Of a stretch of DNA of 64,000 nucleotides, positions 47,120 to 58,864 are shown piece by piece. The number at the start of each line of letters is the position of its first letter. Position 1 is the first letter of the stretch. The stretch is from NCBI RefSeq assembly GCF_000264905.1, contig NW_006763137.1:1496727-1560726 (forward strand), read 5' to 3'. Source of the stretch: Stereum hirsutum FP-91666 SS1. Taxonomy: Eukaryota; Basidiomycota; Agaricomycetes; Russulales; Stereaceae. The notes beneath the pieces are model-generated. The model had not been told where the DNA came from. It did not search any database and was given only the letters and a program-made list of their open reading frames with translations. Made by a program: the position numbers and the translations under genes.

Positions 47120-47934
47120 ATGCCGGAGAAGGTGGTATCCACGCCTTATCCACTCATCGATGCGGACCCTCATTTTGCGCGTGTTGTGCGCTACATGCGC
47201 CCCTCCGACTATGCTTGGTGGGGAGCACTGACTGCTGCTTTCCCTGGACTTCTCTATGGCTGGCGTTCGTGTCTTTCTTGCTCTATGCAAATATTCTCTT
47301 GTCTGAGATATTGATGCTATATAATATCTGCTACTTTAGAATGGACTGACCCTCTTCCGATCAAACATGGAATGAAGACCACACTTCGTGTGGGAGGCGT
47401 TATGGGCTTCCTTGGTGGTTTCCTATTCGCCTACCAAAGATCAAGCTGTGCGCTCGCTTTATCGCTGTTCTCCCTGCTTTCTCTAGCTGACCATGACTCA
47501 AACCCTGGCTTTCATGCAGTCCGTTTCCTGGGGTGGTCGGAGAACAAGCGGGAAGAGGAGAAGGATTTCGCAGAGCTCTCTCAGCGTGCACGGGAGGGCA
47601 AACCTCTCTGGGGCGAGTCTCCTCAACCGATGTGGGTCCAGGCGGCCGCTCACCGAAACTCTCAATTCTCGCAACTCAAATTTGGTGAGTCAACCCTTCA
47701 CAGTCGCATCAACATGACTTGAACTGAATTGTTTCTGTGCGTTTTCTTGTGCCAGGTGCTTTCCCCATGTATGTACCTTTTTTGAACCCAAAGTCCAAGC
47801 CTTCGGGACTGTAGCCTTGAGATTAATCGACTTATCTTCTTCATAACCACAGGTTCAACTTTGTTAACCACCCATACCACGGCGTCGACCCCGCGAAGTA
47901 CGGCGTCAAGCCTGTGGAGGCTACCGAGGCTTGA
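47120..47934 (+). CDS. NADH:ubiquinone oxidoreductase 21 kDa subunit
   Basis: Accessory subunit of mitochondrial complex I. The start at 47120 gives MPEKVVSTPYPLIDADPHF, then RVVRYMRPSDYAWWGALTAAFPGLLYGW, matching the family N-terminal domain with its first membrane segment. After an intron come DPLPIKHGMKTTLRVGGVMGFLGGFLFAYQ (second membrane segment) and, across the next, FRFLGWSENKREEEKDF. The C-terminal part is AAAHRNSQFSQLKFG and MFNFVNHPYHGVDPAKYGVKP. At least four introns of normal size are needed, and one donor (GTTCGT) is slightly weak. Convergent with the pantothenate synthetase gene. Confidence 0.87.
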
Positions 47935-48155
47935 TATGGGCAGTACAGCGGTTTCGAGAGTGGAATGTAACTCTTCACTTCGAATTCATTCAGACGTTTC
48001 TTCCCCTTTCATACTTGCGAGATCTCCAAGTATGGTTGTCTGAGATTTACAATAGGCCAGCGACTATTGGCTGAGGTAAGTGTGATATACGATGATTTAT
48101 CCAAGTATGCTCCAGCTGGTGTGCTATACTGCCAATCGCCCACTCCGTCTATCCT

Positions 48156-49421
48156 TCAAGTGCTTAAAATCGACCCGTCATCCCCCAACACGAAGTTATC
48201 AATCAGCCGCGTCTTCCCCACCCACATCGCCCCACTCAAAATCACCGCCTTCCCTCCCCCTTCGCCCGCCTCCGACCTGAAATTCGAAGCACCATCCAAC
48301 TCCAACAACGGATCAAAACTATCCGCATCATTGAACTCGATATAATCCACCCTCACATCCACCTTTCCCTCCAGTCCGCCCTCACTCCGAGCCACCCCCT
48401 CCATAAACTCCTGCAACGCGCCTCTTGCCCGCGCAATGCACTCCCCTTTGCACATACCCTGATCCCAGGCTTCGCCAGCGGTTCGGAGGGCTGCGTAGAG
48501 GGCTGGTGCATATGCGAGCTCCTTTGGCGTGAGATACGCGTTGCGGGAGGAGAGCGCGAGACCGGTGGTCGAGTCCCGCGTGGTCGGGATGATGCGCAGA
48601 CGGGAAGCGGTCGGATGCGCGAGGTGTAGATCTGAGACCATACGTCGGAGGAGGAGCGCCTGCTGGATGTCTTTTTGGCCGAAGTAGGCGTTCGTTGGCT
48701 GTGCGTGTGTGCCTCGAGTGAGCTCAGACGTTCAGAAGGAAGGAAGGGGGGTGGGTGGGTGGAACCGGGAACGCACCTGGATGATGCTGAAGAGTTTGGT
48801 GACGACGGTGGCTACGCCTCTGAAGAACGCCGGCCTGCTCTTTCCTTCCATCTGTTCTCCGTATCCCTTCACCTCGACGAATGTGCCCTTTTGCTTGCCT
48901 AGGTCTTGACTGATACCCGAGGGGTACATGTCCTTGACCGCTGGTAGGAAAACCGCCGATGGTCTTCGGACCGAGGATTTCGAAGGCGAAGGAAAGGGAG
49001 AGGTGGATGGAAGAGGTGTAGAGCATGAGAGCTCGGATAGTAGTTCAAGATCGCGAGGAAGGGTCCGAGGATACGTCGCGAGATCTTCGTGCGGCGCGAA
49101 TTGGGCTGGGTTGACGAAGATGGAGAGGACTGTGAGGTCGTTCGCGGCCAGCGAATGCTTCACTGCCAAAATCACGACAGTGCAACATTGTACAACGCGC
49201 AATCAATTTTGCGAGTCGAGAATTTGACGGAGTGCTCGATGCTCACCGAGAGAAAGATGCCCATCGTGCAACGCACCCATCGTCGGAACGAACCCAACAC
49301 TCTTCTTCTCATCGAAAGCCTTCTGCCTCCAATCCCTATACGACTCGATTGTCGTAAATATCGGAATATCCGAGTTCGGGAGATCCGTCTTCGTAGCAAA
49401 TGTTGACAATGTCCGAGTCAT
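48156..49421 (-). CDS. Pantoate-beta-alanine ligase (pantothenate synthetase)
   Basis: Joins pantoate and beta-alanine using ATP, the last step of vitamin B5 synthesis. Motifs: [17 protein letters not shown] with the HxGH nucleotide motif, [53 protein letters not shown], and [11 protein letters not shown]. The C-terminus [12 protein letters not shown] and [13 protein letters not shown] is typical. Three exons with an 81-nt and a roughly 87-nt intron. From Met at 49421 the protein begins [13 protein letters not shown]. An upstream in-frame Met at 49487 adds 22 residues rich in Arg, Leu and Ser without acidic residues, like a mitochondrial presequence. The choice of start decides localisation and cannot be settled from sequence. 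Confidence 0.92.
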
Positions 49422-49842
49422 GGTGTGCAAACGGCTGCTAGTGAGTCGAAGGCGAAGGTTCCTTCCGGAGCGTAGGTGAAAAAGCATCGATCAGAACGAA
49501 GTTAAGTAGTAGGCCGAAGTAAATAAATATCAAGCAAAAATGGACACAGGATCGTATAATTTTGGGGCGGCTAGGATGGCGACATGGCGAAAAGTGATTC
49601 GACTTTGACGCTCTTGAAAGGATCGTGTGCGGCGAGCGTCCTCACTGGCAGCGAGCCTCAGCGGGGCAAGCTCCGGAACGTCGGAGCAATAACACGTGGA
49701 GGTTATTGATGTGACCCCGCACTCGGTTTAGGGTTTCTCGCCACAATACTTACGATGGACGAGGACCCTTTAGCACCACCCGATAAGCCCAAGAAGAATA
49801 AATAATTCTCGTTCACAATTCAGCTGCGTACATGTCTCCGAA
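49422..49842. other. Intergenic region
   Basis: 421 bp with the pantothenate synthetase promoter and the dolichyl-diphosphatase 3' end. A 16-codon plus-strand frame (49753, MDEDPLAPPDKPKKNK) is noted only as a curiosity. Confidence 0.4.
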
Positions 49843-50827
49843 TCAAGTCCGCTTTACTTTTGTCTGTCCACCCGCTATCCTTAACTTCTCCCGCTCCTTC
49901 GCCCAGGCTTGCCAATGTGCCTCGACGCCACCGTCGGCCCACACCAGCCACCCATCCCTCAGCCTGAACCACCTGGATATCGGGTGGTCCAAAGCATATG
50001 TTCTGAACTTGCCAATGGACGAGTCTGGTATCCGCGTTGGGATGAGCTCGGTGGCGGAATACCATGAGACGCCGAAAATAATGCCAAGAGTGACACCCCA
50101 TAGGACTTGGGGAGGTGAGTGGTACGTCAAGTATAGTCTGCAGGCGATGAGTGATATGAGTTTGAGCAGACATGCGGATAGATAAAACGTATGGTAGCGT
50201 ACCTTGAGTATGCGACCACCCCTGCCCACCCAATCAGTGCGAGATGAAGAAGTAGCAGCCATGCCACATCCACGATATAGTACCCCGTTGAGACGAAATG
50301 ATGTCGAAAGTAGAGGTGCAGGACGAGGAATGTGGCGAAATAGGCCATATATTGACTATGTGATGAAGGAAACCCATAACCTGTCCCTACGCTATCTGTA
50401 CAACGCCACGGTCTCTATGAGCATCGAATGTTAAAAATAGTATCAGTTCGGCTGAGTCGCGCACCTGCAGGTCTTTCTTCTTTGATTGCGCGCTTTACCA
50501 TCCAGTTGAACGCTTCGCACAGCAATTGACCAGCCCACATGTTGATGACAGTGAGTTCGCGCGTGTACACTGCCAGCACCGCATATGAGGCCTATCACAC
50601 AGCGTATCAATATGAAGTGATAAACAAAGCAGTGGAGGAAGGCACGATGATATTTACCATCAGAAGGATTGGGGACAGAGTGATGAGAGCCAGCACGAGT
50701 GAGACATGAGAATCGGAATCGTCTGAAATTACAGGCGTAATCAGTGTCCCGTATTTCCTCGAGTGAAGTAAGGGCGTATCTGACAGAGAACATGGGTAAG
50801 GTCAAGCGAGGCTTTCTGTTCAGACAT
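49843..50827 (-). CDS. Dolichyl-diphosphatase (CWH8/CAX4 type)
   Basis: ER membrane enzyme that recycles dolichyl diphosphate released by N-glycosylation. Splicing from 50827 gives MSEQKASLDLTHVLYDSDSH, a first membrane span (LVLALITLSPILLMASYAVL), then LLCEAFNWMVKRAIKEERPAGYGFPSSHSQ. That contains the PAP2-type motifs KxxxxxxRP (KRAIKEERP) and PSSH. MAYFATFLVLHL and VAWLLLLHLALIGWAGVVAYSR are further spans, the latter ending in the third motif region leading into YLTYHSPPQVLWG. The C-terminus (GGVEAHWQAWAKEREKLR) matches fungal dolichyl-diphosphatases. Several short introns, all keeping frame. Confidence 0.85.
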
Positions 50828-51771
50828 CGAGAAGATGCCAGCGCGGCTCCAGTCTCAGCGTTCTCTGCGATGCGATGAATGTAGACCCTTGCTTCGGAGA
50901 CTTTGGCCGCACAAAGGGTTCCGTGTAGTTCGCTATTGTAAGAATAGGTGCACAGAATAGTCCTTGGAACTGCAAAGGAAGGTAAGAGTTGGCAAGTTAT
51001 GGCCGATGACGTTTTGCGTGACTCTGCAACCCCGGCGTCTAAAGTCGCTTGCGGACTTTCAAACCACTCTACTTCAACTAAGCGCTCGGCGTTGCAGAGC
51101 CACGACGACTCAAATCCAGGTTCGATAGCACTGATACAGGGAAGATGTTGCACTGCCCTTACAGCAAGGCATGCCTCAAGGCCACCCGACGTTCTTCTGT
51201 TTCCCCTTTCTATGAATAAAACAACCGATTCCCCCGAACGCCAAGAAGAAACAGACATTTTTCCTCAAATTGGAAGCCTGTCATACTACTCAATGTTTCG
51301 CGTAAATATCTCATTTCCTCCATGGGTCATGTTCGGTGATAGGGTTCTCGTACATTACTGGTATATATCTCCATACCGAGGTGGTTTGACTATTTTTGTA
51401 CCATCCAGACGTGATCTAGACACGAAAAACATAGATTTATGTACCAGTATATCTCAACCAAACAGGGCTTCAAGGCCCACAGCCTCCCAAAGTGCGCATC
51501 TGTGCGCGGATCCATGGCTCTCCTAGGGTCCGATGCACGAGTCATTCGGCTAGAGCGTGGCCACAGCATTCTTGAGGACTCCCGATGACTGGTGGCTTGA
51601 CAGCCTCGAGCCTGGAGGGTCGTTTGTCTGCACACCTGAGTCGGTGCCGCGCTAAATCATACGCGCTCTCGGGCTCCTTAAAAGGGGGTTCATGTTCGAT
51701 GATGGACTCTCAGATCTCTTGTATCATCCACATTTCGCCCCAGTGGCACCGCGCACTCAAACCCCATCAAA
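50828..51771. other. Intergenic region between dolichyl-diphosphatase and BCS1-like gene
   Basis: 944 bp between divergent genes. A 192-codon plus-strand frame at 50948-51526 has no recognisable motif and is probably chance. Promoters of both genes expected here. Confidence 0.45.
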
Positions 51772-53982
51772 ATGGCGTTATATCTCCAACTTATCCAGCC
51801 TTTATTAGCTGCTCTCAACAACGACACCAACCCTCTCTTCACAGGAGGTGCTTCTAATATGTCGAACGCTACCCAAAATGCCACCATCTCATCGACTCCT
51901 ACACCATTCGCCATCCCGACTGATATCTCTTCCCTACTCAACTTGATCTACTCCTTCGCCGCTCTTCGCGACTGGTTTAAGCTTGCTTTGATTGGTCTCG
52001 CGCTTGAAGCTTGTCGCAGACTGTATACGTATGGCTACTCGAGTTTCATCGACCAATTCTTTATCTCTGCCTCATTCGAGAGCGATGACATCGTTTATGG
52101 TGTGTTTTTCCTTAATTGCTCCATCAAATGTCACTCGCAGGCTTCTAACCGTATTCGACGATGGCTATAGATTGGATGCTCCTATGGCTTTCCCGGCTTC
52201 CACAGTGGCGCGACGTCCGCGAGTTCACCGTCAGCACCTCGTCTTTCGGTATCAGCGAAGACGAGCAGGAAGACGACGATGAGGATGGCGAGGCTGCGGT
52301 GCGAAGGCGCAAGACGCGAAAAGTCAAGTGTATACCTTCCTACACTGCCACCTACAAACTTTGGTACAAGGGTCGCTGGATGAGCGTATCCAGGGTCAAG
52401 GACGACCAGAAATGGGGGTGGCAGGAAAAATCGACACTTCATATCACGTACGTGTCTTCTACTTTTCATGATTTCAGACGACTTATTCCATACCTGTTTT
52501 GTAGTATCTTGGCTAGGAAGCGTGCAGCGCTGGATGCCTTGATCGAAGAAGCTAGGGCCCTTTATATGGCTTCTCGCAGCGACAAAATCGACATATTTGC
52601 GAACAGCACTGGGTGAGTATCTCTTCTTCACTCTACGTCAACCCGATGACTCAATTTCCACAGTTATTCCAGCGACTGGTCGCATGTTGCCTCCCGTCCT
52701 AAGCGTCCCTTGGAATCTATCATTCTCGATGCCGGCGTTAAAGAGCTCGTCCTCGATGACGCAAGGGACTTTATGCAGAGCAAGAAATGGTACGGCGCAC
52801 GAGGCATTCCCTTCCGTCGCGGATATCTACTCGTACGTATCCTCCTCTGCTCACATCTGCTACGACCTCGACTGACATGTGGACTTCACAGTATGGACCC
52901 CCAGGATCAGGGAAAACTTCCATCGTCCACAGCTTGGCAGGCGAGCTCGAGCTCGATATCTACATTATCTCGCTCAGTAAATCCGGCATGGACGACAGCA
53001 CGCTCAACAGCCTCATCTCCGGCCTGCCTGAGCACTGCATCGCCCTCATGGAAGACATCGACGCCGCCTTCACCACCAGTCTCAATCGCGGTGGTATGGA
53101 AGATCCTGAAAAATCGCCCTCCGATCCTCGGGATCCCAACTCTCCAGACCCTTCTAATAATAACGGCCAGAACGGTCAGAAACAGGAAGAAAAGGCTGGG
53201 CCGAGTGCGGGCTCCAAGATCACTCTTTCTGGTCTCCGTGAGTATCCGTGCTTTATATATCTGACCTTCTTTCTGAACGCTGACGCTGCGGAATGTGACT
53301 AGTGAATGCTCTCGATGGTGTCAGTGCCCAAGAGGGTAGGCTCCTCTTCGCTACCACCAACCGGTACGACGTCCTAGATCCCGCCCTTACTCGCCCCGGA
53401 CGAATGGACCTGCACGTCGAGTTTCAACTTGCGAGTCGTTTCCAGGCTCAAGAGATGTTCCGTCGATTCTACGTCCCAGATAACGGGAGCTCCGATGTCG
53501 CTGTTGAGGAGGACGAGCAAACCGAGAAGGAGAGCGTCGACTCTGGTTACGCGACGCCGTCGGAGAAGGGCAGCCCGAAGACTGTTCCCACCGCCCAGCT
53601 CGTCGATGTCTCTGCTCCTTCGGAACCTCTCTCCCCTGTTCCGTCCGTGTCGGTCTCTCCGCTTCCAAAACCCGCCCCAGTCATCCAATCCGGTGGGGCT
53701 CCTCAGTACCAGGGTATCCGACACTCCGCGCGTGCCCCGAAGCTTTCGAGGAAACAGGTGGAGCGTCTGGCTGCGGAGTTCGCTTCGAGGATCCCTGAGC
53801 GTGAGCTGGCTATGGCGAACCTGCAGGGATATCTCATGAAGTATAAGATTCGTCCTCTGGAGGCGGTTGACGACATCGAGGGATGGGTGGAGGAGAAGCG
53901 GGAGGCGAAGAGGCGGAAGGAAGCTAAGAAGGCTACTGGGAGTGTGGTGGCTCCTGTGAAGGCTGAGGCGACGTCGGAGTAG
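51772..53982 (+). CDS. BCS1-like mitochondrial AAA ATPase
   Basis: AAA protein of the BCS1 family; yeast Bcs1 inserts the Rieske protein into complex III. The N-terminus (51772) holds a single membrane span (LIYSFAALRDWFKLALIGLAL) and the BCS1-specific domain (TYKLWYKGRWMSV, DWSHVASRPKRPLESIIL). The ATPase part has [21 protein letters not shown] (Walker A), CIALMEDIDAAF (Walker B) and FATTNRYDVLDPALTRPGRMD. A Pro/Ser/Glu-rich insert (from about PDNGSSDV to QYQGIRHS) separates the lid from the C-terminal helices (PERELAMANLQGYLMKYK) and a Lys/Glu-rich tail. Fungi of this group carry many BCS1 paralogues, so this may not be the Rieske chaperone itself. Seven exons, in frame. Confidence 0.87.
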
Positions 53983-54613
53983 GAGACGGACTAATACTCT
54001 CATGATCATGACATGGACTGGATGTGGGCTAAATTGTGTATTTTTGACGTCTTGTTACCGTTGTATCCCATATTGCTCATAATTGAATACCCGTTGAAGT
54101 TATCGTTGCAAGCCCGACCTGCAGAGATGTTGATTGGACGTCTCCATCCACACAGAAAATGACAAGACTATCTGATTTCCAAGACCGACGACCTGGTGGT
54201 CGTTCACCACGAGATTCCGTTGCCATGCGATGGTGATCACAAACCCCTGGCAAAGCCGCAAAATCTCCGACTCGAAGCCGCACAAGCGAAAGCAACCATG
54301 GGATTTTGTACCTGAAAGAAGTTGCGCTCGTCGAGAAACGTAGAATCGTACTATAAAAGAGCAGGCGGAACAGACGGCCTGAATTCCCCCCCACTTCATT
54401 TCTTCGCCCTCCTTCCCTTCGAGTCTGACCGGTTCAGCAGGTTGCCTATTCGTCGTTCATTCGTCTCTTCCCTCCTTTGATTCTCGCTCACTCGTTCACA
54501 TTCATCGTCTGTGACGACTGCCGACTTCCTTGAACCGACTCTTCATCAAACTCTTGATACCAAACTTCTCATCCTCATACCCCCAAACACAAATCTTCTT
54601 GACGATATCCAAT
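53983..54613. promoter_or_regulatory. Promoter region of the small secreted protein
   Basis: 631 bp with a TATAAAA at 54352-54358, about 255 nt before the start codon, followed by a C/T-rich leader typical of well-expressed fungal genes. Confidence 0.45.
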
Positions 54614-55089
54614 ATGTTCGGCTTGTACTTCCTGTCCTTCGTTGCGCTCTTTGTTGCCGCTTTCGCCGCACCCATCGAGATTCGTCAAGAGACCGTCAGC
54701 AACGTTGTTTGCTCGAACGAAGCGTACGTCCTATCCCATCTGCATTCCTCACCCTCAGCGCCTTGTCTTCGTCACTGACCGCTGCACACCCTCACAGTGC
54801 TCTCGACTTCCACGAAACCAACGTCGCCCTCCTCGCCATCTGCGGCGGCATAGCCGGTACCATTGAGAAATGTCAAGGCGCGCCCACCTCGACCACCGGG
54901 ACTAACGGAGGCTCGGAGTTCACTATCACACCCGCTACATCTGGTGCTACGATCAATATCTCGAAGGGACGTTGGGAGCAGGGTATTAAGGCTGTGGCAG
55001 CGACGTGTGGACAGAGCGTGCCTTTCACGGCTACGTTTACCGGTGGAGCGTCGACTGGAGATGTTAATGTTGTGTTGAAGGCGGCTTAA
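54614..55089 (+). CDS. Small secreted protein of unknown function
   Basis: Two exons (54614-54723, 54798-55089) encode 133 aa. The N-terminus FGLYFLSFVALFVAAFAAP is a clear signal peptide, with cleavage likely near AFAA-P. The mature part has four cysteines (NVVC, AIC, EKC, ATC), enough for two disulfides, a Thr/Gly-rich middle (TSTTGTNGG, FTITPATSGATINI) and a final GDVNVVLKAA strand. I recognise no enzyme family. A structural or effector-like cell-surface role is possible but unsupported. The TATA-driven promoter suggests regulated expression. Confidence 0.75.
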
Positions 55090-55570
55090 ATGAGGTGGGG
55101 TGGTGATGAGTATTTGATAAGTTGGTGAGGGGAAGATGAGCGGAGAGTTTGGGGTCCATTTTTTTTGTTTTGGGTTACAGGTCTTGTATAGGGTGAACGC
55201 ACGAATAGTAACTCGAAGAGGGTTCTGTTCTCAACATCGAAGTGAAGAGGAAAGTAAACATTTTCGTCATTGAACATTCTGAGCGTCAAGTACTTAGGTC
55301 ATGCCGGATGTGGCCCATCCGGGTCAGTGCAGACCTTCAAGAAAGAAGTTTCGTCACAGGTTCAGATAGTCTCATAGCATGTTAGCAGAATCAGATTACA
55401 TCCAAGACAAACACTGCGCGAGGTAGCTTCTGAAGCACAAGACCGTATCCAGTGTTGTTGGTGGTGGAAGGCAAAGGAGTCAGTCCGCCACATGCCGGAT
55501 TTGGGTGCAAGTTGAGTGGTCGCACGCGGCGATGCAAGCGAGTTGCTCATTGCTTTCGCCGACGTTGGCC
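55090..55570. other. Intergenic region
   Basis: 481 bp with the 3' end of the secreted-protein gene and the VPS9 promoter. Nothing else seen. Confidence 0.45.
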
Positions 55571-58484
55571 ATGGATACCAATTCTTCTCCGTCTCTTGCT
55601 TCTGAACACCATGTAGACTCTCTGCAACCTGCTCTTGTTGACCTTTCTCTCGGAGATAAGTCTGTGGACTTGGATCCATGGCAAGACTCGGCTCCTCAAC
55701 CCACACATACCGTACTTCATACCCCCGACCCTTCTCTCCTTGACCCGGAGACAACGAAAGGTGTACAGGACGACAATGAGCAAGTGTCATCCAAAGAGGA
55801 TGCCAGTGCCGAAATTTCAGAGAAGGAACACGCCGACAAATCCGTCCTCGATGCATTCGATCCGCTCGTGAGCCCCGAAGAACGGGACGCACATGACGCC
55901 TGGGCAAGTTCAGAGGGACACGCACCACCAGCTCCACCTCCAAAGTCCCCTAAGCCCATCCTCGTACCGCCATCTCAGCTGCAGGAAGCCCCATCGACAC
56001 CTCAACGCTCTAATACTTCTCCATCTTCGAGCACGTCTGGGTTTCCAGCCATGGCTGCGGCATTCGCTCGTTCATTCAACCTCCCCTCTCTGCCTCTCGG
56101 CAACTCACCCAGTACACCACCTAGAAGGCGACCACAATCTATGGACTTTGCGACCGTCATGCCGACTCCAATACATGCACCATCGTTTGCGGCTCAGCAG
56201 GAGAAGTCTCGAACACCGGAGGTTGATGATGAGGAATTGGCCGCTAGAGGCTCTCCGAAACGACGGTCAACAGATACCCAAGGACGGACTGCCTCGCCTT
56301 TAATACCCGGCCTTTCGTCAGGAAGGAATAGTGGCACTGCTTCTCCCAGTCTCAGGGTGGCGAGAGGTGGCCAGGGGAGTAAGGACGGCAAAGGTGGAGA
56401 TCCGCCTTTCGATTTCCAGAAGTTCCTTGATCAAATGAAGACGAAGAGTGCGGAGCCCGTGGCGAAATACTTGAAGTCGTGCGTGGCGTTCGTGCTACTC
56501 TATCCGCTTGGCAGTTGAGTTTAGATCATGGATAGGTTTCTGAGCAACTTCGCGAAGAGGACGTTCACCGTAACCGACCAAGTCAAGCTCATCAATGATT
56601 TCCTCAATGTACGTCCAACGCTCCCTTTCTTTTGAACTGTAAACCTGAACTTTACTTTCAGTTTATCTCAGGGAAAATGCGTGAGGCCGAAGTGTGGCGT
56701 AATGGTACAGAAGCAGAGTTTGACAACGCAATGGAGGGTATGGAGAAATTGGTCATGAACCGTCTCTACGACTTGTATGCTCGCCTTCCACTATTACTGT
56801 GGTCCCAACCTTACGCCGTACCTCCAGTACCTTTACGCCACAGGTCGTTCGTGCTATACCTCCAAGACCTGTGACAACTGATGACCTGGAGCGAGATCGG
56901 GTTCTCGCTCAGCGGGTGGCGCTGTTTGGATGGATAGAACCATCGCATCTAGACGTCCCAGAAGGAGAGGGAGGCAATGGTTTCCTGATGTTCGCTGAGC
57001 AAGGTTTGCCCTCCTATCTTCCCTGTTCAACTGCGTGGCTCAATGATAGCCCCAATGTAGAGCTCGTGAAGATCAACCACTACAAGGCACCTCGAGACAA
57101 GCTCATTTGTATACTGAATTGTTGCAAGGTCATCTTTGGTCCGCTCCCCTCTTCAAGCTGCTATAAACCCTTCGTTGATACTGACACGTACGAAATTGGA
57201 TATATTGTAGGGCTCATACGGCACCTAGGCACGGACGAGAGCGCAGATTCATTCATCCCTATCTTGATTTTCGTCGTGCTCAAGGCAAATCCAGAACATC
57301 TACTGTCCAATGTCGAGTGCGTCGGAAATCGCGATGTTGCTCTCATGCACAAGGGACTAACTCTATTCTAGGTTCATCCAACGGTTCCGAAATCCGCAGA
57401 AGCTGCAGAGCGAGGCAGGATATTATCTTTCGAGCCTGGTAAGCATGGAAATCATTTTGTTATTTGCAAACATAAATGATTCTATGTTCAGATGGGTGCG
57501 GTATCGTTCATCGAAACGATGGATCACACGTCGTTGTCAAATATCACACAAGAAGAGTTCGAAAGGTATAATTCATAGTCTAATCGTCAGTCACGAGAAC
57601 CCATCATAACATACACTTTGTTCAGCAACGTCGAAGCAGCAATTCAATCACTACCGTCTTCTCGACCAGACTCACCACCTCTTTCTGCTCCTTTACCTTC
57701 GACTAACTCTGGAATGTTCACCCCTACCCACTCCACGAGCTTCTCTACCTCCTCTGCTTCCTCACGACCCCGAGCAAACCCCATCCCAGTCCCAACCGCA
57801 CCATATTCCCACGCAGGCGAAGAGCCCGCCACACCCCTGTCCCTTCCCTTCGGCGATGACGCCAAGAGACTACTCCAGAGGACAGGTGACACCATCAGCA
57901 AACCTCTCAACGCCATCGGGCGGATATTCTCAGAAGTTCTAGACGGGGCAGAGGAGAGGCTTCAAAGCGGTTCGAACTCGGGTACGCAGACGCCTCGAGA
58001 TCAGGGCACGAGCAATCAAGTGGTCCCGATCCAGACACCGTACAAACCAAGAGTGAGGCGGATGCCGAGTCCCGCCGGATCGACCCACTCGAGCTTAAGA
58101 TCCTTCCCTTTTGGCCCTGGAGGACCAGGCGGGGGCTACAATCCTGAAGAAACGCCCTCGCGACCTCCTCCCGGCGTCCCCCACGGCACTCGACCACTCA
58201 GCGCCCTGCCCCTGCCGGCGCATTCGAGATCTAACTCTGCACAACAGGCGTTGCAGGGGCAGTTGTTGTCGACTTCGCGGACGCCGACGCCAAGTCTGGA
58301 TATATCGCAGATGCAGGAGGAGATCGATAGGGCGCACGAGAGGGCGAATGGGGCGGCGAAGGAGACGTTGAGGCAGATATTCCCGGCGGTGGATGAGGAG
58401 GTGTTGGGGCTTGTGTTTGAGGCGAGTGGGGCGGATTTGGGGAGGAGTATTGAGAAGTTGTTGGAGATGGCGAGCGGGGAGTAG
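55571..58484 (+). CDS. VPS9-type Rab5 guanine nucleotide exchange factor
   Basis: Activates Rab5/Vps21 GTPases for endosomal and vacuolar transport. The start at 55571 gives MDTNSSPSLASEHHVDSL and a long Ser/Pro-rich region. The helical bundle begins at PPFDFQKFLDQMKTK and continues over an intron as FLSNFAKRTFTVTDQVKLINDFLNF. VPS9 catalytic blocks are MNRLYDFTFTPQVVRAI, INHYKAPRDKLICILNCCKVIFG, GADSF-like TDESADSFIPILIFVVLKAN, EHLLSNVEFIQRFRN and GYYLSSLMGAVSFIE. The C-terminus has a CUE ubiquitin-binding domain (LRQIFPAVDEEVLGLVFEASG, SIEKLLEMASGE), the same order as yeast Vps9. Around eight introns; all inspected junctions keep frame. Confidence 0.9.
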
Positions 58485-58864
58485 GGGAATGTGGAACGGA
58501 AACAATAGAGTTGACATTGTTCTTGACCTCAATGCTGAAGATATACATGCAGTTTCTCGACCATCGAAGTATAACATACTAGGCAAGATTAGCGTCGTGG
58601 AAGCAGACACAATACAAACAGTTATTTCTCTCGTGCGACCAAGAATGGCACATACGTCAACCTCAAGAAACAGAAGCTGACGGCGATGAAAGACGGCGGG
58701 GAAAAAGACTGAACGATTCAAAATATGGTAAGATATTATCATCTCTGCGACAGTAACAATTGCAAAGCCATTGCTAGAACATCCGGAAGCCTGGAGATCA
58801 TAAATAAAGCAAATATCAATATTCAGTCCAAGAAGCAACAAGCGGAGAGTGCGATCCAGGAGAC
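58485..58864. other. Intergenic region between convergent genes
   Basis: 380 bp containing the two 3' ends. Nothing else recognised. Confidence 0.45.

Noticed and set aside
50948..51526. 192-codon plus-strand frame before the BCS1-like gene
   Set aside because: No recognisable domain; it overlaps the expected promoters of two divergent genes.
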